NCBI RefSeq assembly: GCF_026015625.1
Contig: NZ_JAPDVG010000001.1
Location: 1,178,001-1,242,000 of the forward strand
Source of the DNA: Segatella copri
Lineage (GTDB): Bacteria; Bacteroidota; Bacteroidia; Bacteroidales; Bacteroidaceae
Length of the DNA stretch: 64,000 nucleotides
Direction of reading: 5' to 3'
Under the pieces are notes generated by a model. It was not told the origin of the DNA and did no database searches. It saw only the letters and a list, made by a program, of their open reading frames with translations. Numbering within the stretch: position 1 is the first letter of the stretch; every line of letters begins with the position of its first letter. Positions 46,272-55,244 of the stretch are shown here, one piece after another. The position numbers were made by a program, and so were the translations under genes.

Positions 46272-46898
46272 TTACTTCTCCTCCTTATAAATATAGGCAC
46301 GATGTACCCAGATTACACATCCAACGAGAATCAATGCCATGGCTGGCATGGTCATCATACCGTTGTTAACATATCCAAAGTTGTAAGCTCCCTCCGGTAT
46401 CAGCTGGAAACCGAGCAAAGAGCCGCGGCCCAGGAACTCACGAACAGCACCCATAATCACGAGGATGAGGGCGTAACCCAAACCATTACCTACACCATCG
46501 AGGAATGAAGGCCAAGGCTTGTTCATCATGGCGAACGCCTCCAAGCGACCCATCAGGATACAGTTGGTGATGATCAGACCCACATACACAGAGAGCTGCA
46601 CGCTCACGTCGTAGGCGAAAGCCTTCAGCACCTGGCTCACGATGGTAACCAGGGCAGCAACTACCACCAGCTGAACGATGATACGGATGCGCTGAGGGAT
46701 GGTGTTGCGGATGATGGAAATAATCACGTTAGAGAATGCCGTGATGATAGTAACGGCAAGTCCCATCACAATGGCTGGCTTCAACTGTGAAGTAACAGCC
46801 AGGGCACTACAGATACCAAGCACCTGGACGAGGATAGGGTTGTCGCCGTTCAGTGGCTTGATGAATGCCTCCTTATTTTGTTTACTAAATAATGCCAT
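46272..46898 (-). CDS. nqrD: Na+-translocating NADH:quinone reductase subunit D
   Basis: The 208-residue integral membrane protein pairs with NqrE. It has about six hydrophobic helices and the conserved VQVLGICSALAVTSQLKPA and TNCILMGRLEAFAMM segments, with Cys29 in the position expected for an intramembrane iron site. It follows nqrC by 12 bases. Confidence 0.96.
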   Translation of the reverse strand: MALFSKQNKEAFIKPLNGDNPILVQVLGICSALAVTSQLKPAIVMGLAVTIITAFSNVIISIIRNTIPQRIRIIVQLVVVAALVTIVSQVLKAFAYDVSVQLSVYVGLIITNCILMGRLEAFAMMNKPWPSFLDGVGNGLGYALILVIMGAVREFLGRGSLLGFQLIPEGAYNFGYVNNGMMTMPAMALILVGCVIWVHRAYIYKEEK

Positions 46899-46910
46899 AA
46901 TTTCACTTAA

Positions 46911-47513
46911 TTATTTAATGAATTTAGCAAGACCTTCCTTGAGCATGGCATCCACACCGTTGGATGTCAATGTAGCACCGGTAACGGCATCTACATTGTT
47001 AGGGTCGCTGGCAGGAGCGTCTTTCTCTACGCCCAGAGCGATGCCCTCTACTCCATCCTTGTGAATCTTCTTGCCCTGGAACTTCTGCTGCCACTTCAAG
47101 TTGTCCTTGATTTCAGCACCGAGTCCGGCTGTCTCGCCTTCGTGGTTGAAATATACGCCATAGATGGTGTTGTTGTCGGCATCCACGGCGATGAAGCCTG
47201 AAATGCCGCCCCAGAGACCCATACCCTTTACAGAGTAAACGGTCTTCTTCTGACCATCAATCTCGCACTCGTAATACTTCATGCCGTCCTTCTCCTTCTC
47301 GTCCTTCACCACCTCTTTATATTTGGCAGCCGCAGTAGCGTTGTCAAGGTCGCGCAGGTTCAGAGAGTTCAGAATCTGCTTCTGAGTATCAAGAGCCACG
47401 TTGGCATCCTGTTTTGTCTTCAGCGAAGAAGACACGAACGCGAGCAGGAATGCCACGATTACCACGATGATAACCGAATAGATAATAGTATAGCTATTTG
47501 AATTTGTCTTCAT
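46911..47513 (-). CDS. nqrC: Na+-translocating NADH:quinone reductase subunit C
   Basis: NqrC carries a covalently bound FMN. The 200-residue protein has one N-terminal membrane helix (about 9-30) and a periplasmic domain with DAVTGATLTS, where Thr181 is the expected FMN attachment site made by the ApbE flavin transferase. It is shorter than the Vibrio protein (about 255), as is usual in Bacteroidetes. It lies 18 bases after nqrB. Confidence 0.96.
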   Translation of the reverse strand: MKTNSNSYTIIYSVIIVVIVAFLLAFVSSSLKTKQDANVALDTQKQILNSLNLRDLDNATAAAKYKEVVKDEKEKDGMKYYECEIDGQKKTVYSVKGMGLWGGISGFIAVDADNNTIYGVYFNHEGETAGLGAEIKDNLKWQQKFQGKKIHKDGVEGIALGVEKDAPASDPNNVDAVTGATLTSNGVDAMLKEGLAKFIK

Positions 47514-47531
47514 ATCTACATTCCTCCTACA

Positions 47532-48689
47532 TTATTTAATAGCACGTTTAGCACGGCGAGAGATGTTGCCCTGAACTACACAGTAGTCGATGAGTGGAGC
47601 AAACATGTTGCCGAAGAAGATAGCGAGCATCATACCCTCTGGATAACCTGGGTTCATCACACGTACGATGACGGCGATGGCACCGATGAAGAATCCGTAG
47701 AAGTACTTACCCTTCTCTGTACGGGCAGAGGTTACAGGGTCGGTGGCCATGAATACGGCTCCGAAGCAGAAACCACCGAGAACGATGTGCTCATACCAGG
47801 CGATAGGTGTCATGCCGAGAGCCTGGAAGATAAGCGCCATCACGATGCCGCCTGCGAATACTGAGCCCATGGTCTTCCAGGATGCGATGCCTGTCCAGAG
47901 AAGGATGATGGCACCGATGGCGATGGCGATGACTGATGTCTCACCGATACAGCCAGGAATGAAACCGATGACAGAATCGCAGAGACTAGCTGAAGGTATG
48001 CTGCCCTGAGCCAGCTGACCGAGAGGAGTAGCAGCAGTGAAGCCATCAGGCAGGGTGTTACCCAGACCGAAGATAGCATCCTTAGCCACCCAAACCTTAT
48101 CACCACTCATAGCCAATGGATATGAGAAGAAGAGGAACATACGGGCACCCACAGCCACATTGAAGATGTTCATACCGGTACCACCGAAGATTTCCTTGCA
48201 GAAGATGACTGCGAAGGCGCACGCCAGAGCGAGCATCCACAGCGGTGTAGAGACAGGAATGATCAACGGGATGATGATACCGCTGACGAGGTAACCCTCC
48301 TGGATTTCCTCGTGCTTCCACTGAGCCCAGGCAAACTCGATGCCGAGACCCACGATGTAGCTAACCAGCAACTTAGGGAGGACAGCCAGGAATCCGAAGC
48401 CGAAGACCTCGATGAAGCTGGCAGCGTCCAGTGTACCTGCAGCCTTGAAATTCTGGTATCCCACATTATACATACCGAAGAGCAATGCAGGAATCAGGGC
48501 GATTACCACAAAGCTCATGATGCGCTTCGAGTCGATGGAATCGTGGATGCTGGCTCCGCTCTTCGCTGTCGTATTTGGCACGTACAGGAAGCTCTCAAAA
48601 CCGTCAAACACGCTCTCGAAGGCATGCAGCTTACCTCCCTCTTGGAAGTTAGGCTTTATCTTATTGAGATAATTTCTTAATGCACTCAT
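47532..48689 (-). CDS. nqrB: Na+-translocating NADH:quinone reductase subunit B
   Basis: NqrB is the large membrane subunit that binds ubiquinone/menaquinone, riboflavin and a covalent FMN. The 385-residue protein has about ten hydrophobic helices. The FMN attachment motif is TAATPL (218-223, Thr221). The first 45 residues are amphipathic and typical of the family (FESFLYVPNTTAKSGASIHD). It follows nqrA by 26 bases. Confidence 0.96.
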   Translation of the reverse strand: MSALRNYLNKIKPNFQEGGKLHAFESVFDGFESFLYVPNTTAKSGASIHDSIDSKRIMSFVVIALIPALLFGMYNVGYQNFKAAGTLDAASFIEVFGFGFLAVLPKLLVSYIVGLGIEFAWAQWKHEEIQEGYLVSGIIIPLIIPVSTPLWMLALACAFAVIFCKEIFGGTGMNIFNVAVGARMFLFFSYPLAMSGDKVWVAKDAIFGLGNTLPDGFTAATPLGQLAQGSIPSASLCDSVIGFIPGCIGETSVIAIAIGAIILLWTGIASWKTMGSVFAGGIVMALIFQALGMTPIAWYEHIVLGGFCFGAVFMATDPVTSARTEKGKYFYGFFIGAIAVIVRVMNPGYPEGMMLAIFFGNMFAPLIDYCVVQGNISRRAKRAIK

Positions 48690-48715
48690 TATTTAAATAA
48701 TTAATAGTACTAAAA

Positions 48716-50071
48716 CTAAGCGTTCTCCTTGCGCAGGGTATTCAAGCCCTCGCGTACAATCTTCTGCAATTCGAGCTTAGATGAATCCACGAACTCAGCC
48801 ACAGCAAAATCTTCAGGACTTACCTCGTAGATACCGAGCTGCTCCTGCTTGTCGATATCGCCGGTGATGATTGCCTTGATGAGATACTCACCATAGATGT
48901 CCATCGGGAGCACCTTGTCATACTCGCCGCTCATGATCATGTGGCGCTCGCCACCCTTCACGCGGGCATCGAGATTATACTCCTTCTTCTTGCCGAAGAG
49001 CCAGGAAAGATATGAACGCGATGTAGAGAACTGATCGGTACGTGGAAGAATCCAACCCAGCATCTCGTCGTTGTCATCACCCTCTGGGATGGCTGTAATC
49101 TCTGATGTATGACCACCTACGAAATCGGCTGTAGTCGTCTTTACACCGGTAAGAGGATTGCCATTGATAAGTCGCACATGGTCAGTAGCTTTCAGCTGAT
49201 TGGCTACAAAACTGCTTAAAGGTGTACCTACCAAAACTTCAGCATAGCCAGGAGTCTTGATTTCACTACCAGCTACAGCTACAGTCTTGTGCAAATCAAC
49301 CTTACCTGTCAGGAAGAGTCTTCCGAAGAAGATAACCGATGCTGGATCTACTGTCCAAACTACCTCGCCCTTGTTTACAGGGTCGATGTTGTTCACCTGT
49401 ACGCCTACATTACCTGCCGGACAAGGACCGTCGAATACATTGAGTTCTACGTTCTTAGCCTCGCCGAGCGCATTGCTGTGCTGGTCAACGCCAACACCAA
49501 GATAAGTTTTCGCAATCTTGCTCAAGGCTGTCAAACCCGTCTGGAAAGCCTCTTCGTTGCCTTCGAGTTCTACCTCAAAGTCGGCTGCGAGCGGCATGTC
49601 GCGGAGGGCAGAAACGAAAATTGCCTTAGGCTTGGTGTCGGGAGTTGTGGACACAGCATAAGGCAACTGGTTGATGTATCCGAAGAGACCAGCCTCAAGC
49701 AGCGCCTGCTTGACAGCCTCACCGTCTAACGCATCAACGTTTTTCTTACCAAAATCCGTAGAGGTCTGTACTGCGTCGGCCTTCACCTTCACGCAGAGCA
49801 CCTTTCGGCGCTCACCTCTCTCAATGGCGGTTACTTCTCCGCTCACTGGCGAGGCAAACTTCACCTCCGGGCAAGCCTTGTTCACAAACAAGGCATCTCC
49901 GGCATTGACATGATCGCCCTCGCGTACCACTACCTTAGGAGTCACACCCACGAAAGCCGCAGGAACCAGCGCATACTCGCCAGCCTGAGCCACCTGGAGC
50001 GTTACATCCTTGGAAGCCTTACCCGTAAGGTTAATGTCCAAGCCTTTACGTAACTTAATTACATTTGCCAT
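48716..50071 (-). CDS. nqrA: Na+-translocating NADH:quinone reductase subunit A
   Basis: NqrA is the peripheral cytoplasmic subunit that stabilises the complex and takes part in quinone binding. The 451-residue protein starts IKLRKGLDINLTGKA and has the conserved GDHVNAGDALF, GPCPAGNVGVQVNNIDP and a long C-terminal region. It is the first gene of nqrABCDEF. A TATTTTTG box upstream on the minus strand (50215-50222) could be the -7 element. Confidence 0.96.
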   Translation of the reverse strand: MANVIKLRKGLDINLTGKASKDVTLQVAQAGEYALVPAAFVGVTPKVVVREGDHVNAGDALFVNKACPEVKFASPVSGEVTAIERGERRKVLCVKVKADAVQTSTDFGKKNVDALDGEAVKQALLEAGLFGYINQLPYAVSTTPDTKPKAIFVSALRDMPLAADFEVELEGNEEAFQTGLTALSKIAKTYLGVGVDQHSNALGEAKNVELNVFDGPCPAGNVGVQVNNIDPVNKGEVVWTVDPASVIFFGRLFLTGKVDLHKTVAVAGSEIKTPGYAEVLVGTPLSSFVANQLKATDHVRLINGNPLTGVKTTTADFVGGHTSEITAIPEGDDNDEMLGWILPRTDQFSTSRSYLSWLFGKKKEYNLDARVKGGERHMIMSGEYDKVLPMDIYGEYLIKAIITGDIDKQEQLGIYEVSPEDFAVAEFVDSSKLELQKIVREGLNTLRKENA

Positions 50072-50214
50072 AACTACATTAAAAAATATTATATATAAAC
50101 TTACTAATCACTTCAAGATATATGCGTCAGCGCCCTCATCAAGACGCTATACTGGCCATCTGCCATAAAACATATATTTTATCTACTTCTATGCTGAAAC
50201 TTCTAAACGTGCTG

Positions 50215-50222
50215 CAAAAATA
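50215..50222 (-). promoter_or_regulatory. -7 box of the nqr operon
   Basis: TATTTTTG on the minus strand would give a leader of about 140 bases before nqrA. No -33 TTTG is at the usual distance. Confidence 0.4.
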
Positions 50223-50287
50223 GTGAAAAAAAGTGATATAAAAAAGAAAAATTGTGTGAATTATTCGATTTTATGCCGATTTTTCAG

Positions 50288-50295
50288 TAATTTTG
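50288..50295 (+). promoter_or_regulatory. -7 box of the TamB-like gene
   Basis: TAATTTTG with an imperfect TTCG (50264-50267) 20 bases upstream. Transcription would begin near 50302, upstream of the proposed CTG start at 50344. Confidence 0.5.
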
Positions 50296-50343
50296 TCGCA
50301 AAATTCAAATTAGTAACATTTTTGTAAACTAGAGAAAGCAACT

Positions 50344-53300
50344 CTGAAACATTTAAAACATATCATCAATAGCATTATATGGACGCTGGCTGCTGTCTAT
50401 TTCTTGCTTGTCGTACTGTTGCACGTGCCACCAGTACAGGCCTTCATCGGCTCTGAAGTAGCCGGTGCGCTGGCTCAGAAATTCGGCACTCAGGTAAGTA
50501 TCGGAAAGGTGAACCTGGGCTTCTTCAACCGCATTATCATAGATGACGTGATGATGCTCGACCAGAAGGGCGACAGCATGATCTGTGCTTCGCGCGTATC
50601 GGCAAAGCTCGATTTCCTGCCTTTGAAGGATGGCAAGATTTCGGTTTCATCTGCCCAGCTCTTCGGGCTCAACGCCAACATCTACAAGCAGGATGCCAAG
50701 AGCCCGATGAACATCCAGTTCGTGCTCGATTCGCTGGCTTCGAAAGATACCACCCGCCATACTCCGCTCGACCTGCACATCGGAAGCCTGATTATCCGCC
50801 ATGGTGCCGTTGCCTACAACCAGCGCGATATTGCGCCTAAGCCGGGCGTCTTTTCGCCGCAGCATCTAGGCATCACCAACCTCTCTGCCCACATTATTCT
50901 GGGCCATCTCACCGACAAGGATATCCATCTGGCTGTCAAGAAGATAGCGCTGAAAGATAAATCAGGACTTCAACTCAGAAATCTGAGATTCAAACTCGAT
51001 GCCAACCAGCAGCAAGCCCTGCTCAGAGACTTCAGTATCGAGCTCCCTCATTCGCAATTGCAGTTTGATGACCTGCGCGCTACCTACCGCATCGAGAACA
51101 AGCATATCGTAAAGCCTACACTCCAGTTTCAGGGCGGCATCAAGCCATCCGTCATCACGCTTGCCGATATTGCCTGCTTCGTGCCTGAACTCCGCAAGTT
51201 CAAGGATGCCCTGCAGCTTCATCTCCAGTTTTCGGGCACCAGTACATCTGCACGCATCCATAACCTCGAATTCAAGACTCAGAGCGGCAGTCTGCTGCTC
51301 AGGGTTAACGGCCGTGTGAGCGATTGGGACCGCCTTCTGCGCTGGAAGGCAAACATCTCAGCCCTCAAGATATCAGGCGATGGCATCGGAGAAGTTTCCA
51401 GAAATCTGGGCAAACGCATCAGCATTCCGAAAGAAGTGCTGCGCCTGGGCGACATATATTATATAGGTGAGGTATATGGTGCTGGCAAGAACGTAGGCAC
51501 CCGCGGCCAGCTGAAGACCGGCGTGGGCGAAGTAGCCATCAAGGCCGAAAAGGCTGGCTCCGAGCTCAAGGCTAGCATCAACACCCAGGGCATCAACCTG
51601 GGCCGAATCCTCGACAACGGGCAGTTCGGCATCCTGGCAGCATCGCTTTCGGCTCACGGCAACAAGCAGCATTTCTATGCCAAGGGCAGCATTCCGCGCT
51701 TCGATTTCAACAAGTACAGCTACCGCAACATTCAGATAGACGGCAGCTATAACCGGGGATTGCTCGAAGGACTCGCATCCATCGCCGACCCTAACGCCAA
51801 CATCCAGGTAGAAGGCTCCTACTCCATCCCCCGCAAGCAGTATGCAGCTACTGCCCATGTACAGCATCTGCTGCCAACCATTCTGGGACTGAAGGTTTCT
51901 GACAAGACCTACAGTCTCAATGACATCACCGTAAGCGCCAAGAACCAGGGCAAGGACAGCTATTTCGACCTCGAAGCCCCGTTCGCCAGCATCCATGTTA
52001 ACGGAGAGTACGATTACGCTACCCTCACCAAGAGCTTCACCAACCTGGTAGCCAGCAAACTGCCTACCCTTCCGGGCATCGGCAAGGTAGACAGGAGTGC
52101 GAAGAACCATTTCACCTTCCAGGCAGAAATCACCTCTACCGAGATTCTGCAGCGCATGCTGGGCATTCCGCTGAAGATAGAGCAGCCCGTCTTTGCCGAT
52201 GGATTCATGAACGATGCCGAGAAAACCGTCAACATCTATGCCAACGTGCCTGACTTCAGCTATGGCGCAAAAGACTATCATGGCGTCAAAGTGCGACTGC
52301 ATACCATCAACGATTCGCTCAAGGTAGATGCACAGATTAGGCAGGGCAAATGGGGAGATAACGGACCGGGCATCCACGTAAAGGCAGCCGCTGCCGACAA
52401 CCAGCTCTTCGCCAAGCTCTTCTACGACAACCATTCGGCTAAGCTCCCTATTCAGGGCATCATCGATACGAGGGCGCAGTTCTTCAAGAACGAAAATCAG
52501 GTTTCTACCGCCCACGTAACCATACACCCGTCTGAAATCAGAATCGACGGCACGCCGTGGGAGGTTCATCCTGCCGACATCATCTACAGCAAGAACCGCC
52601 TGCTGGTAGACCATTTCGCCGTGAGCCACGACCAGCAGCACGTCATCGTTTCCGGTCTTGCTACACCCGAGAAGACCGATTCTATCGTAGCTGATTTGAA
52701 GGATGTAGATGTAGCATACGTGCTGAACCTCGTCAATTTCCATTCGGTAGATTTCACCGGCAAGGCTTCGGGCAAGGCTATCATCAAGAGCCTCTTCAAC
52801 GACCCTGATGCCTACGCCCAGCTAGACGTGAAGGAGTTTACCTTCGAAAACGGACCGCTCGGTGTGCTCCATGCTGGTGTCAACTTCAACAAGGAGCTCG
52901 AACAGATTGATATTCATGCAGTTGCCGATGATGGTCCGGAGCATCAGACGCTCATCAACGGATACGTCTCGCCTAAGCGCAACTATATCGACCTGGGTAT
53001 CGATGCCCAGGGCACCAGCATGAAATTCCTCGAGAATTTCTGCGGCAGTTTCATGAACCAGGTAGAAGCCTGGGGCAATGGCCATCTCAATGTGGTGGGC
53101 GATTTGAAAAACATCAATCTCGTGGGCGACCTTACCGCTCACGGCAAGGTGCACCTCAAGCAGCTCAACACCGATTACACCTTCGATGCGCTCCATGCAC
53201 ACGCTATCCCAGATGATATCCTCATAGAGAATGATACCATCTTCGACCGCAACCGCAACATAGCCATCCTGAGCGGAGGCATCCACCACAAGCACCTCAC

Positions 53301-54627
53301 CAGGCTGAGCTACGACCTCGATATCAAGGCGCACAACTTCCTGGGCTTCGATACCCGCGAGTTTGGCGACAACACCTTCTATGGCACCATCTATGCCACA
53401 GGCGAGGTAGGCATTCACGGCAAGAGCGGCGAAACCGTCATAGATATCAACGCCGAACCCGAACCGGGCAGCATCTTTGTATATAATGTGGCAAGTCCGG
53501 ACGCCATCAGCGACAAGAGCTTTATCCACTGGCACGAGATTGTGCCGGATATCATGGACAGCCTGAACGGGGTTCCAACCACGAAACAGAGAGAGGATGA
53601 CATCGATTTCGAATCGGATATGCGCATCAACTTCCTCGTAAACACCAACCAGAACCTCACGCTCAAGCTGATCATGGACGAGCAGTCGGGCGATTACATC
53701 ACCCTGAACGGAGATGGCGTAATTCGCGCCAACTACTTCAACAAGGGCTCGTTCGACATGTTTGGCAACTATGTGGTAGACCACGGCACCTACAAGCTCA
53801 CCATCCAGAATCTCATCAAGAAGGAGTTCGAGTTCATGCCGGGCGGCACCATCGCCTTCGGTGGCAATCCATACAATGCCCCACTCAACCTGCGGGCTAA
53901 ATATACCGTAAACGGAGTGCCGCTGAGCGACCTGCGCATAGGCCGTTCGTTCTCGGGCAACAACATCCGCGTAGACTGCCTGATGGACATCACCGGCACG
54001 CCTCAATCGCCTAAGGTAGATTTCTCTATGGACCTGCCTACGGTTAACAGCGATGCAAAGCAGATGATCTACTCTATCATCAATTCGCAGGAAGAGATGA
54101 ACCAGCAGGTGCTCTATCTCTTGGGCATCGGCCGGTTCTACGCCCAGACCAACAACAACCAGGTGAGCGAGGATGGCGAACAGCAGAGTCAGACTTCGCT
54201 GGCGATGCAGAGCCTGCTGAGCGGCACCATCTCGCAGCAGCTGAACACCGTACTTTCCAACGTGGTGAAGAGCAACAACTGGAATTTCGGTGCCAACATA
54301 TCCACGGGCGATGAAGGTTTCAACAATGCCGAATATGAGGGCATTCTGAGTGGCAAGCTGCTCAACAACCGGTTACTCTTCAATGGCCAGTTCGGTTATC
54401 GCGACAATCCGAATGCCACGCAGAGTTTCATCGGCGATTTCGACCTCCGCTACCTCATCTTCCCTAACGGCAACCTCGCCATACGCATGTACAATCAGAC
54501 CAACGACCGCTATTTTACGCGCAACAGTCTGAACACGCAGGGTCTCGGTCTCATCATGAAGAAAGACTTCAACGGCTGGCGCGATTTCTTCGGCATCAAA
54601 AAGAAGAAGAAGAAGAAAAAGAAATAA
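50344..54627 (+). CDS. TamB-like translocation/assembly protein, non-ATG start
   Basis: TamB-like proteins span the periplasm and help move lipids or outer-membrane proteins. The coding frame has no ATG at its front end: it is open from 50317, and the membrane anchor (IINSIIWTLAAVYFLLVVLLHVPPVQ) is encoded from about 50362. The best start is CTG at 50344 (giving MKHLKHIINS), with an AGAGAAAG site just before, for 1,427 residues. A TTG at 50404 would cut off most of the membrane helix. The long middle is beta-rich; the C-terminal quarter (about 1,090-1,400; GDGVIRANYFNKGSFDMFGNY, FEFMPGGTIAFGGNPYNAPL) is the DUF490/TamB domain. The protein ends with nine lysines. Confidence 0.88.
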   Translation: MKHLKHIINSIIWTLAAVYFLLVVLLHVPPVQAFIGSEVAGALAQKFGTQVSIGKVNLGFFNRIIIDDVMMLDQKGDSMICASRVSAKLDFLPLKDGKISVSSAQLFGLNANIYKQDAKSPMNIQFVLDSLASKDTTRHTPLDLHIGSLIIRHGAVAYNQRDIAPKPGVFSPQHLGITNLSAHIILGHLTDKDIHLAVKKIALKDKSGLQLRNLRFKLDANQQQALLRDFSIELPHSQLQFDDLRATYRIENKHIVKPTLQFQGGIKPSVITLADIACFVPELRKFKDALQLHLQFSGTSTSARIHNLEFKTQSGSLLLRVNGRVSDWDRLLRWKANISALKISGDGIGEVSRNLGKRISIPKEVLRLGDIYYIGEVYGAGKNVGTRGQLKTGVGEVAIKAEKAGSELKASINTQGINLGRILDNGQFGILAASLSAHGNKQHFYAKGSIPRFDFNKYSYRNIQIDGSYNRGLLEGLASIADPNANIQVEGSYSIPRKQYAATAHVQHLLPTILGLKVSDKTYSLNDITVSAKNQGKDSYFDLEAPFASIHVNGEYDYATLTKSFTNLVASKLPTLPGIGKVDRSAKNHFTFQAEITSTEILQRMLGIPLKIEQPVFADGFMNDAEKTVNIYANVPDFSYGAKDYHGVKVRLHTINDSLKVDAQIRQGKWGDNGPGIHVKAAAADNQLFAKLFYDNHSAKLPIQGIIDTRAQFFKNENQVSTAHVTIHPSEIRIDGTPWEVHPADIIYSKNRLLVDHFAVSHDQQHVIVSGLATPEKTDSIVADLKDVDVAYVLNLVNFHSVDFTGKASGKAIIKSLFNDPDAYAQLDVKEFTFENGPLGVLHAGVNFNKELEQIDIHAVADDGPEHQTLINGYVSPKRNYIDLGIDAQGTSMKFLENFCGSFMNQVEAWGNGHLNVVGDLKNINLVGDLTAHGKVHLKQLNTDYTFDALHAHAIPDDILIENDTIFDRNRNIAILSGGIHHKHLTRLSYDLDIKAHNFLGFDTREFGDNTFYGTIYATGEVGIHGKSGETVIDINAEPEPGSIFVYNVASPDAISDKSFIHWHEIVPDIMDSLNGVPTTKQREDDIDFESDMRINFLVNTNQNLTLKLIMDEQSGDYITLNGDGVIRANYFNKGSFDMFGNYVVDHGTYKLTIQNLIKKEFEFMPGGTIAFGGNPYNAPLNLRAKYTVNGVPLSDLRIGRSFSGNNIRVDCLMDITGTPQSPKVDFSMDLPTVNSDAKQMIYSIINSQEEMNQQVLYLLGIGRFYAQTNNNQVSEDGEQQSQTSLAMQSLLSGTISQQLNTVLSNVVKSNNWNFGANISTGDEGFNNAEYEGILSGKLLNNRLLFNGQFGYRDNPNATQSFIGDFDLRYLIFPNGNLAIRMYNQTNDRYFTRNSLNTQGLGLIMKKDFNGWRDFFGIKKKKKKKKK

Positions 54628-54632
54628 AAGCC

Positions 54633-54675
54633 AAAAAGAGGGTGTGTCATAACCAGATGACTCACCCTCTTTTTT
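54633..54675 (+). terminator. Bidirectional terminator between the TamB-like and DUF5675 genes
   Basis: AAAAAGAGGGTG(tg)TCAT pairs with ATGA(c)TCACCCTCTTTTT around AACCAG. It is a close sequence relative of the terminator at 12964-13005. Confidence 0.9.
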
Positions 54676-54679
54676 ATTT

Positions 54680-55240
54680 TCAGATAACCGTAATCCATAC
54701 AGATTCCCCCTGCTCCCTTGCCTCGGCGATGCGGCTGATGAGGCGGTTGAGCCAGATGCGGGAGTTCACTACCATTCCCCTGAACTTGTTCTCGCCCACC
54801 AGGATGCAGCCTTGCGTGTCGTCAGGATAATTGCCTGCATGGATGCGGATGCCCTCGAAACCGGGCACTCCCTGAACGAGAGGCAGAAAACACTTAAACC
54901 TGGGCGACGGGGTAACAAGCAGCGGATAAGTGCCCTCGGGTATCGCCGTCTTGCCCCGAACCTTGCGCGCTATCTTGCCGCTCACCCTGCCCGAACGGGC
55001 ATCCACTTCCTCAGGGCTCAGCGTGATACCCAGCAGATTGCGCCAGGTAGGCTCCAGCGTATCGCAGAAATAATGCTCCTTATCCAGCAGCGTCTCAGAG
55101 AAGGTATCGCGAAATTCACGTTTGTCTTCCAAACGCTTGCTGAAACTCTGGCGGCTCTCTACCTCCTCCTCTTTCAGAAGATAAAGATGACCTATCGTAT
55201 AGGTCTTCTTCTTGGCTATTCGCTTTACTATTATTTCCAT
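54680..55240 (-). CDS. DUF5675 family protein (possible peptidoglycan-active enzyme)
   Basis: The 186-residue protein matches DUF5675: CDTLEPTWRN near the middle, TAIPEGTYPL (98-107), SPRFKCFLPLV, then IRIHAGNYPDDTQGCILVG with His134 and Cys145. The His/Cys pair in H-x-G-N and T-x-G-C-I recalls the H-G ... S-H-G-C-I motif of L,D-transpeptidases, so it may act on peptidoglycan; that is inference. No signal peptide. In related Bacteroidetes loci a cell-wall amidase often takes this place. It is the last gene of the leftward island transcript, 4 bases after the DUF3987 gene. Confidence 0.8.
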   Translation of the reverse strand: MEIIVKRIAKKKTYTIGHLYLLKEEEVESRQSFSKRLEDKREFRDTFSETLLDKEHYFCDTLEPTWRNLLGITLSPEEVDARSGRVSGKIARKVRGKTAIPEGTYPLLVTPSPRFKCFLPLVQGVPGFEGIRIHAGNYPDDTQGCILVGENKFRGMVVNSRIWLNRLISRIAEAREQGESVWITVI

Positions 55241-55244
55241 AAGC

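Noticed and set aside
51373..54006. Two long open frames antisense to the TamB-like gene
   Set aside because: They arise from codon composition of the real gene on the plus strand, which has a membrane anchor and the DUF490 domain.
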